NCBI RefSeq assembly: GCF_900112035.1 | Contig: NZ_FOKC01000011.1 | Location: 84,543-148,542 of the forward strand | Length of the DNA: 64,000 nt | Origin: Nocardioides alpinus | GTDB taxonomy: Bacteria; Actinomycetota; Actinomycetes; Propionibacteriales; Nocardioidaceae | Direction of reading: 5' to 3' | Shown: positions 58,456 through 64,000 of the stretch, piece after piece | How the letters are laid out: each line of letters begins with the position of its first letter | Numbering within the stretch: position 1 is the stretch's first letter | Program-made: the position numbers and the translations under genes | Notes under the pieces: model-generated | Databases searched by the model: none | Told to the model about the DNA's origin: nothing | Seen by the model: only the letters and a program-made list of their open reading frames with translations

Positions 58456-59768
58456 CTCCGCCCGACTTCCACCACGCACGACCCGGCACGCCCGCCGACG
58501 CGTGGACCACGGCACTCGCCGCGCGGGAGCTCCCGGCGCTGTCGCTGCCGACCGCGCGCGACCGGCTCGTCGTGGCCGGTGCCCATCCCGACGACGAGAC
58601 CCTGGGGGCGGGTGGTCTCATCCGGACCGCCGCTGCCGCCGGCTGGCGCGTCGAGGTCGTCACGGCCACCGCCGGGGAGGGATCGCACCCGCACTCCCCC
58701 ACCCACCCCCCGCAGCGGCTGGCCGCGGCTCGGCGCGCCGAGCTGCGGGCCGCCATCAGCGTCCTCGCACCCGAGGCGACGGTCAGGTGCCTCGACCTGC
58801 CCGACGGTGGCGTCGCCGCCCACGAGTCGGACGTGGTCGCCGCCCTGGTGCGCATCATCGGGACCGACGGCGACGACGTGCTGCTGTGCGCGCCGTGGCG
58901 CGGCGACGGCCACCCCGACCACGAGGCGGTCGCGCGCGCGGCCGCGATCGCTGCCTCACGGACCGGCGCGCAGCTGCTCGAGTACCCCGTCTGGCTGTGG
59001 CACTGGGGAGGCGCGGACGACCTGCCGTGGGACGAGGCCGTCCGGTTGCCGCTCGACGCCGCCACGCTGGGCGTCAAGCGCGACGCGATCGCCGCGCACG
59101 CCAGCCAGGTACGGCCGTTGTCGGACCGGACCGGCGACGAGGTGCTGCTCGACGGCGACCTGCTGGCCCACTTCGACCGCGACGAGGTCTTCGTCGCACC
59201 GACTGGTCCGACGGAGGACGATGCGCTCGACCTCGTCCACCGCGACCGGCGCGACCCCTGGCAGGTCGACTCCTTCTACGAGCGACGCAAGCGCGCCCTC
59301 ACCCTTGCCAGCCTGCCGCGCGAGCACTACGGCCGTGTCCTGGAGGTCGGCTGCTCCGTCGGGGCGCTGGCGGTCGACCTCGCCGGACGTTGCGACACGC
59401 TCCTCGCGCTCGACAGCAGCGAGACCGCGGTCGACCTCGCCCGCACCAGGACCGCGGACCTGGACCACGTCGACGTACGCGGTGCGCGGGTGCCCGGCGA
59501 CTGGCCCGAGGGCCGCTTCGACCTCGTGTCGATCTCGGAGGTCGGCTACTTCCTGAGCCCGCGCGAGCTCGACGAGGTGATCGCCCGCGCCCGCGCGGCC
59601 CTCACCGACGACGGGCACCTGCTGCTGTGCCACTGGCGCCACCAGCCGGTCGGGTGGCCACTGGCGGGACCTGCCGTGCACGCAGCGTTCCTCGCCACCG
59701 GCGCGCCCGTCCTGGTCGAGCACCACGAGCCCGACTTCCTCCTGCACGTGCTGGGTCGACCGGCATGA
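58452..59768 (+). CDS. PIG-L deacetylase fused to a SAM-dependent methyltransferase
   Basis: A 438-residue two-domain enzyme. The N-terminal half is a LmbE/PIG-L deacetylase with AGAHPDDETLGAGG (residues about 42-55) and the GHPDHEAV histidine cluster binding zinc. From about residue 275 a class I methyltransferase follows, with VLEVGCSVGALAVDLAG as the SAM-binding motif I and FDLVSISEVGYFL as motif II. The fusion predicts deacetylation and methylation of the same sugar or lipid-linked intermediate. GTG 58452 overlaps the flavoprotein and the stop overlaps the GT2 gene by 4 nt. Confidence 0.88.
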   Translation: MTPPDFHHARPGTPADAWTTALAARELPALSLPTARDRLVVAGAHPDDETLGAGGLIRTAAAAGWRVEVVTATAGEGSHPHSPTHPPQRLAAARRAELRAAISVLAPEATVRCLDLPDGGVAAHESDVVAALVRIIGTDGDDVLLCAPWRGDGHPDHEAVARAAAIAASRTGAQLLEYPVWLWHWGGADDLPWDEAVRLPLDAATLGVKRDAIAAHASQVRPLSDRTGDEVLLDGDLLAHFDRDEVFVAPTGPTEDDALDLVHRDRRDPWQVDSFYERRKRALTLASLPREHYGRVLEVGCSVGALAVDLAGRCDTLLALDSSETAVDLARTRTADLDHVDVRGARVPGDWPEGRFDLVSISEVGYFLSPRELDEVIARARAALTDDGHLLLCHWRHQPVGWPLAGPAVHAAFLATGAPVLVEHHEPDFLLHVLGRPA

Positions 59769-60475
59769 GGGTGCCTGCAGCGGTCGGGGTCGTGATCCCG
59801 GCCCGCGACGAGGAGGTGCTCCTGCCGGCGTGCCTGGACGCGGTCGACGGCGCCGTGAGCGTGCTGCGTGAGGAGCACCCGACGATCCTGGCGCGTGTCT
59901 TCGTGGTCCTCGACGCGTGCGGCGACCGCTCGGCCGAGATCGTCGCCGGACGCCCGGAGGTCACGGCGATCGTCACGCAGGCAGGCAACGTCGGGGTCGC
60001 GCGGGCGCTCGGCGTGGCGGCCGCAGCGGACTGGGCGCTTGCCCTGGGGGTGGGATCCGGCACCGGGTCACTGTGGGTCGCCAACACCGACAGCGACAGC
60101 GTCGTGCCCCGTCACTGGTTGCGGTCCCAGGTGCGGATGGCCGGTGAGGGACGGCGACTCGTCGCGGGCAACGTCGTACCCCGCGCGAGCGACCTGACCA
60201 CCGAGGAGCTGGAGCAGTGGCGTGCGCGGCACAGCTCCGCCGACGGCCACGCACACGTCCACGGCGCCAACCTCGGGTTCACGTGGGACGCCTACGAGTC
60301 GGTCGGCGGCTTCGCCCCGATCGCCACCCACGAGGACGTCGAGCTCGTGGGTGCGATGCGCCGCGCCGGGTTCGACTGGATCGCCGCCGGCGACATCGCG
60401 GTGACGACGTCGGGGCGCCGGGTGGCCCGGGCACCGGGTGGCTTCGCCGACTACCTCGAGGACATGGGCGCCTGA
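59765..60475 (+). CDS. GT2-family glycosyltransferase
   Basis: A 236-residue glycosyltransferase: VGVVIPARDEEVLLPACLDA opens the GT-A fold, ANTDSDS is a DxD-like metal motif and FAPIATHEDVELVGAMRRAG the acceptor region. There are no membrane segments. It is the third gene of the operon after the PIG-L/methyltransferase fusion, so it probably attaches or supplies the sugar they modify. The donor and acceptor are unknown. Confidence 0.85.
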   Translation: MRVPAAVGVVIPARDEEVLLPACLDAVDGAVSVLREEHPTILARVFVVLDACGDRSAEIVAGRPEVTAIVTQAGNVGVARALGVAAAADWALALGVGSGTGSLWVANTDSDSVVPRHWLRSQVRMAGEGRRLVAGNVVPRASDLTTEELEQWRARHSSADGHAHVHGANLGFTWDAYESVGGFAPIATHEDVELVGAMRRAGFDWIAAGDIAVTTSGRRVARAPGGFADYLEDMGA

Positions 60476-60504
60476 GCGCTCCGTCTAGGCTGGCGGTGAT
60501 CGCC

Positions 60505-61500
60505 ATGACCCAGACCGACACCCCACCGCGCAGGCTCCTGCTCGTGGTCGACGCCCCCTCGCTGCTGCACCGCAACCACCACGCGCGGGCGCACACCGGG
60601 CTGCGGGACCGGGCGGGCCGACCGATCTGGGCACTGCACGGGATGCTGCGCCAGATCCTGGAGTCGATCGACACGATCGGCCCGGACGCCGTCATCTTCG
60701 GGCTCGACGACCGCACCGGCTCGGTGCGCCGCGACGCCTACCCCGACTACAAGGCCGGCCGCGCCGAGAAGGACGCCGACCTCGTCGACCAGCTCGACCG
60801 TGCCGGTGCCCTCCTCGACGCTCTCGGCCTCGCCACGCTGACACCGCCCGGGCTCGAGGCCGACGACGTCAACGCCTCCGGCGCGACATGGGCGACGGCC
60901 AACGGCTGGGACTGCGTGATCATCACATCCGACCGCGACGCCTTCGCGCACATCAGCGCGCACACCCGCGTGCTCCGGCTGATCGACGGCGGCATCCACG
61001 GCTCGCCGATGCTCAACCCCGCGCGCCTGTTCAACATGTACGGCGTCCGCGCCGCCAACTACCTCGCCTTCGCCGCCCTGCGCGGCGACTCCAGCGACAA
61101 CCTGCCGGGCGTGCAGGGCATCGGCGAGAAGACGGCCGCGATCCTGCTCGACGTGGCCGGATCGATGGACGCCGCCTGGTCCGACGTCGACCACAACGAG
61201 GGACGCGCGCTCACCGAGGCCCTCGACGACTGGGCTGCCGAGACCGGCGGACGCCGCCTCGGCGCGACCGTCGTACGCCGTCTGCGTGCCGACGGTGCGC
61301 GCGAGCGCTACGACTTCAACGTGCGGATGATGTCGGGCCAGGACGACCTCGACCTCGGCCTCACACCCGACGTGCCGGGCTCCCGCGGGCTGCTGCCGCT
61401 GGACCTGGACCGGGTGACCAAGGTGGTCGGGTTCCTCGACAACGACTTCACGACCGACCTCGCCGTGCGGGTGCTGACCGACCGCCCGGCAGCGGGCTGA
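60505..61500 (+). CDS. Stand-alone 5'-3' exonuclease (FEN-like)
   Basis: A 331-residue nuclease resembling the 5' nuclease domain of DNA polymerase I without its polymerase. LVVDAPSLLHRNHHA holds the first metal residue, FGLDDRTGSVRRDAYPDYKA the arch region, LEADDV and TSDRDAF the metal site and DSSDNLPGVQGIGEKTA the helix-hairpin-helix. It probably processes flaps or RNA primers. A TAGGCT hexamer (60485-60490) lies upstream. GTG 60496 is an alternative start that would be nearly leaderless. Confidence 0.88.
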   Translation: MTQTDTPPRRLLLVVDAPSLLHRNHHARAHTGLRDRAGRPIWALHGMLRQILESIDTIGPDAVIFGLDDRTGSVRRDAYPDYKAGRAEKDADLVDQLDRAGALLDALGLATLTPPGLEADDVNASGATWATANGWDCVIITSDRDAFAHISAHTRVLRLIDGGIHGSPMLNPARLFNMYGVRAANYLAFAALRGDSSDNLPGVQGIGEKTAAILLDVAGSMDAAWSDVDHNEGRALTEALDDWAAETGGRRLGATVVRRLRADGARERYDFNVRMMSGQDDLDLGLTPDVPGSRGLLPLDLDRVTKVVGFLDNDFTTDLAVRVLTDRPAAG

Positions 61501-61515
61501 CCCAGCGCCGGTCTG

Positions 61516-62190
61516 TCAGTCCCCGCCGCCCCCGCCGCCGTCACCGCCACCGTCGGTGACGATCACGGTCATCATCGCCGAGTTCATCGACGCCACCGCC
61601 CGGGCGACCGCGTCCCCGGCCCTGACCTCCGAGGTGACCTCCTCGATGCGGGTCCTGAGGTCGCGACGCCCGAGCGTGCCCTTCTCGTCCTTCAGGACCG
61701 ACGAGACGATCCCGAGCCCCTGGAGGATGGCGAGCAGGGTGGCGTCCTCGGGACGCGGGGTGGCGCCGGCGAGGACGACGCGCAGCTGCTCACGCGTACG
61801 CCGCTCCGGCACGGGATCGAGCACGGGGTACTTCGCGGGCACGAGGCCCAGGGCGCGCTTCTCCTCGATCCCGATCACGCCCGCGGCGGCGAGCGCTGCT
61901 GCCACCTGCTCCTCGACGGCGAGCCTGCGGTCCGTCACGAGCGACGACAGCTTCTTGCCGTCGCGCTCCCGGAGCCGGAGCATCGCGGCGTCGAGGGCGG
62001 GGTGCCCGGGCGGCCCGTGCTGCAGGACCGACATGCGTGGGTCCTTGTCGTCGCTCAGCGTGATGCGCTCGGCGAGCACGAGGTCGGTGATGACTGCGGC
62101 GGCGAGACCGTAGCCGCGCTGGGCAGACATGCTCTCGGGCCTGCCGTCGTCGCGACGCAGCAGCAGGAACAGCTCTTCGGCGATCAGCAT
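61516..62190 (-). CDS. GPP34 (GOLPH3/VPS74-like) family protein
   Basis: A 224-residue protein with the GPP34 fold: LIAEELFLLLRRDDGR opens it and LGLVPAKYPVLDPVPERRTR with LATLL-like helices follow. In eukaryotes GOLPH3 binds phosphoinositides on Golgi membranes; bacterial versions are of unknown function. The C-terminus is a Gly/Asp run. ATG 62190. It converges with the exonuclease gene. Confidence 0.87.
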   Translation of the reverse strand: MLIAEELFLLLRRDDGRPESMSAQRGYGLAAAVITDLVLAERITLSDDKDPRMSVLQHGPPGHPALDAAMLRLRERDGKKLSSLVTDRRLAVEEQVAAALAAAGVIGIEEKRALGLVPAKYPVLDPVPERRTREQLRVVLAGATPRPEDATLLAILQGLGIVSSVLKDEKGTLGRRDLRTRIEEVTSEVRAGDAVARAVASMNSAMMTVIVTDGGGDGGGGGGD

Positions 62191-62199
62191 GCCGTCAGA

Positions 62200-62814
62200 C
62201 TAGGCAGCGTCCGCCGTCGTGGGATCCGTCGCCTGGTGGAGATCGACCCGCATGATCCGGGCCGCGACATCCACCGCAGGACCGAGGAGGAAGATGACCG
62301 CGAGCGTCCCGACGCCCACGGTCGCGCCGAGCAGGTAGCCCCCGATCGCTCCCCCGCCCTGGACCACGCTGTAGCTCCACCTGAAGGCGACCGGCGGGTC
62401 CCACGCGAGTGCCGCGGCCTCGGCCGGACCGGCACCGGTGTGGCTCCCGAGGTAGAGCGCGATGCCGACCGCCAGGACCGGGAAGGCCGCGGCGAGCAGG
62501 ACGGCTCGCCACACCAAGTCATCCGGCGTCTCCACCAGGCCGAGTGCCACGTCGACGACCACGCCCACCAGGACGACCTGCACGACCGTGCCGATCCCCG
62601 GGTAGACCTTGCGCAGCATCGCTAGGGCCACGAGCACGGCACCGACGATCAGGTTCGCGATCCAGAAGGCCATGCCGGTCTGCAGCGCGATGCCGTTGAC
62701 TAAGGTGGAGTAGCCGTCCGAGCCGAGATCGGCAGTCAGGAGCATCGCCACTCCCGTCCCGAGGACGACGCAGCCGACCAGGAGCATCGCCGTACGGCGC
62801 GGGCTGGGGATCAC
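62200..62814 (-). CDS. YczE/YitT-type membrane protein
   Basis: A 204-residue membrane protein with five or six hydrophobic segments and the opening LLVGCVVLGTGVAMLLTADL GSDGYS of the YczE family; YczE in Bacillus affects lipopeptide production. GTG 62814. It is transcribed ahead of GPP34, with 9 nt between the genes, so they may form an operon. Function unknown. Confidence 0.75.
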   Translation of the reverse strand: MIPSPRRTAMLLVGCVVLGTGVAMLLTADLGSDGYSTLVNGIALQTGMAFWIANLIVGAVLVALAMLRKVYPGIGTVVQVVLVGVVVDVALGLVETPDDLVWRAVLLAAAFPVLAVGIALYLGSHTGAGPAEAAALAWDPPVAFRWSYSVVQGGGAIGGYLLGATVGVGTLAVIFLLGPAVDVAARIMRVDLHQATDPTTADAA

Positions 62815-62902
62815 GTCGCCAGCATGTCAGGCGGGTGGCACCTCTTCGAACTGGTCCGCCCGGACGCGTGCCACCGGGGCGTTCGTGGTCCACACTCGGA
62901 GC

Positions 62903-63217
62903 ATGAGCACCCGACTCTCGGCACACCCTCGTCGGACCTGGGCGATCTTCGGCTCCACCTGCGTCCTCGCGCTGGGTGCGGCCGTCGTTGCAGCCCTGAA
63001 CGCCGGCGGGCCCGCCAGCGTCGGCCTGACGTTCCTGGGCGGCGCGATCGTGGTCGGCCTCGCGGCCGCTCTCATGTACGCCATCGCCTCACCCCAGCCG
63101 GACAGCCTCAGCCCGTTCGCCGGCTCGCGCGGCGGCTGGGGCGACGGCTCCGGCGGCGGCTTCGGTGACGGCGGCGGTGGCGGTGGTGGTGGCGGCGGCG
63201 GTGACGGCGGCTGCTGA
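62903..63217 (+). CDS. Small membrane protein with Gly-rich, Cys-terminated tail
   Basis: A 104-residue protein with two hydrophobic segments (residues about 14-34 and 42-63) and a C-terminal tail of Gly, Asp and Ser ending in DGGC. The family is not recognised. The upstream GTG 62885 is an alternative start. The last residue, cysteine, and the 12-glycine run are distinctive; lipid attachment or metal binding cannot be inferred from the sequence. It is followed after 3 nt by the DUF4440-like gene. Confidence 0.7.
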   Translation: MSTRLSAHPRRTWAIFGSTCVLALGAAVVAALNAGGPASVGLTFLGGAIVVGLAAALMYAIASPQPDSLSPFAGSRGGWGDGSGGGFGDGGGGGGGGGGGDGGC

Positions 63218-63220
63218 CAC

Positions 63221-63613
63221 ATGCCCGACACCACCGATGTGATCGCTGCGGCCGAGGCACGCGCCGCGGCGCTCGCCGACGGTGACGCCGCCCGGCTGCT
63301 CGAGCTCCTCCACCCCGACTTCTGCTGGACGACGCACACGGGGCAGGTCTTCGACCGCACCGACTACGTCCGCCGCAACACCGAGGGCGTCACGGTCTGG
63401 CGCTCCCAGGCCCTCGTCGACCCGCGCGTGCGCGTCGTCGGCGACACCGCTGTGCTTCTCGCGGAGGTGGCCGACGTGGTGCTGGGCGCCGACGGCGAGC
63501 CGGAGACCTTCCGGATGCCGATGACCCAGGTCTGGGTTCGCCGCGGCGCCGGCTGGGTGTGTCTGGCAGGACACGCAGGCCCCCGCCTCACCGCCACCCC
63601 CACCGCTGGTTGA
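63221..63613 (+). CDS. NTF2-like/DUF4440 protein
   Basis: A 130-residue protein of the SnoaL/NTF2-like cone fold: DVIAAAEARAAALADGDAAR opens it, HPDFCWTTHTGQVFDRTDYV is the typical loop and RMPMTQVWVRRGAGWVCLAGHAG the last strands. No catalytic residue was picked out. The stop codon TGA (63611-63613) lies inside the first copy of the 34-bp repeat, so the final codons are repeat-derived. Confidence 0.82.
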   Translation: MPDTTDVIAAAEARAAALADGDAARLLELLHPDFCWTTHTGQVFDRTDYVRRNTEGVTVWRSQALVDPRVRVVGDTAVLLAEVADVVLGADGEPETFRMPMTQVWVRRGAGWVCLAGHAGPRLTATPTAG

Positions 63614-63744
63614 GCAGCTCGCGCAGCCGGTCCCGTCCGCTGGTTGAGCAGGTCGCGCAGCCGGTCCCGTCCGCTGGTTGAGCAGCTCGCGCAGCCAACC
63701 CCGTCCGCTGGTTGAGCAGGTCGCGCAGCGACCGTGTCGAAACC
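63605..63744. repeat. Four-unit 34-bp tandem repeat ending in a hairpin element
   Basis: Units beginning GCTGGTTGAGCAG start at 63605, 63639, 63673 and 63707, an exact 34-bp spacing. The fourth continues as GGTTGAGCAGGTCGCGCAGC then GACCGTGTCGAAACC (63710-63744), which contains the perfect stem GGTCGC-GCA-GCGACC (63719-63733). It resembles the short REP-type intergenic elements common in Nocardioides-like genomes, here locally duplicated. Confidence 0.85.
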
Positions 63745-63936
63745 AAGGTCCCCACCACCGCAGGTCGAGTAAGGCGCCCAGCGCGCCACCGCCGGTTGAG
63801 CAGGTCGCGCAGCGACCGTGTCGAAACCAAGGCCACAGGACGGCCTCACATCCGGGGATCACCTGTTCGGAAATACTTATCCACACCGGTCTTCTAGCAG
63901 CCCCGAGTGTCGGTGGGTCCTGCTTGACTGGTACCC
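63614..63936. other. Gene-free 323-bp stretch at the right end
   Basis: Apart from the two repeat blocks, the stretch holds TTATCCACA at 63877-63885, a perfect match to the DnaA box. A single box is not enough to call an origin. No promoter was assigned. Confidence 0.6.
63794..63828. repeat. Second complete copy of the 35-bp hairpin element
   Basis: Identical in all 35 bases to 63710-63744, including the hairpin and followed again by AAGG. The 48 bases between the copies share no obvious repeat. Confidence 0.85.
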
Positions 63937-64000
63937 ATGACCACCACCTCGGACCTCCGCTCCTCGACCAGCAGCCCGCTGGTCGAGGACCTGGACGCGT
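63937..64000 (+). CDS. Unidentified protein, N-terminus only
   Basis: An ATG at 63937 opens a frame to the window end, coding TTTSDLRSSTSSPLVEDLDA. Too little is seen to name it. There is no strong ribosome-binding site. Its position after a hairpin-repeat array recalls HNH/DUF222 genes of actinobacteria, but this is a guess. Confidence 0.35.
   Translation, partial: MTTTSDLRSSTSSPLVEDLDA

Overview
The window comes from a high-GC (about 70% by eye) Gram-positive actinobacterium. Frequent GTG starts, long chains of start/stop overlaps, a mycofactocin locus, an NDMA-type alcohol dehydrogenase, a heterodimeric lycopene cyclase and a lone 5'-3' exonuclease point to Nocardioidaceae, probably Nocardioides or a close relative. 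The genus is an inference from gene content. No rRNA, tRNA, CRISPR array, transposase or prophage was recognised.

Layout. (1) 1-13,483 is a dense accessory block: a partial cardiolipin synthase, a ~70-residue small protein, two DUF1269 proteins, a 901-residue LuxR/MalT-like regulator, a sulfatase / formylglycine-generating enzyme / HAD operon, an AI-2E-type permease, and HdeD, holin-like, DUF6325, SHOCT, GAP-family and DUF7144 proteins. (2) 13,076-20,024 is the mycofactocin locus: mftR facing mftA-mftB-mftC-mftD-mftE-SDR-mftF, every junction overlapping by 1-4 nt. (3) 19,928-26,433 holds an acyl-CoA ligase, a bacterial-enhancer-binding-type regulator, a mycofactocin-type alcohol dehydrogenase, a MoxR ATPase and a VWA protein. 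(4) 26,443-31,616 holds prfC, a secreted trypsin-like protease, a YtcJ-like amidohydrolase and a YihY membrane protein. (5) 31,733-42,308 is a second accessory block: HerA-like ATPase, holin/phosphodiesterase fusion, K+ channel, a second ~70-residue small protein, a second MalT-like regulator, SHOCT, aquaporin and an AtoE-like transporter. (6) 42,321-51,971 is a carotenoid operon behind a divergent MerR-DICT regulator: crtE-crtB-crtI-crtYc-crtYd-P450-glycosyltransferase-acyltransferase-PAP2-idi. (7) 51,996-64,000 is mixed: DUF2256/3253, MDR reductase, Usp, SRPBCC, monooxygenase, a large catalase, a three-gene acyl-CoA-dehydrogenase/PIG-L-methyltransferase/glycosyltransferase operon, an exonuclease, GPP34, membrane proteins and a repeat array.

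Main discovery candidate: a 17-bp palindrome, consensus TCACCCG-N3-CGGGTGA, was found twelve times, each time between genes of regions 1 and 5. At every copy an NANNNT -10-like hexamer starts 22 or 23 nt from the palindrome edge in at least one direction, which puts the palindrome centre near -43, the usual place for a LuxR-type activator. It connects two MalT-like regulators, duplicated small proteins, membrane proteins, a sulfatase/FGE operon and an aquaporin into one apparently undescribed envelope or stress regulon. A second, unrelated palindrome (TGTCCAG-N3-CTGAACA) precedes mftA, the acyl-CoA ligase and the alcohol dehydrogenase. It suggests that cofactor synthesis and the cofactor-dependent enzyme are controlled together, possibly by the enhancer-binding-type regulator encoded between them.
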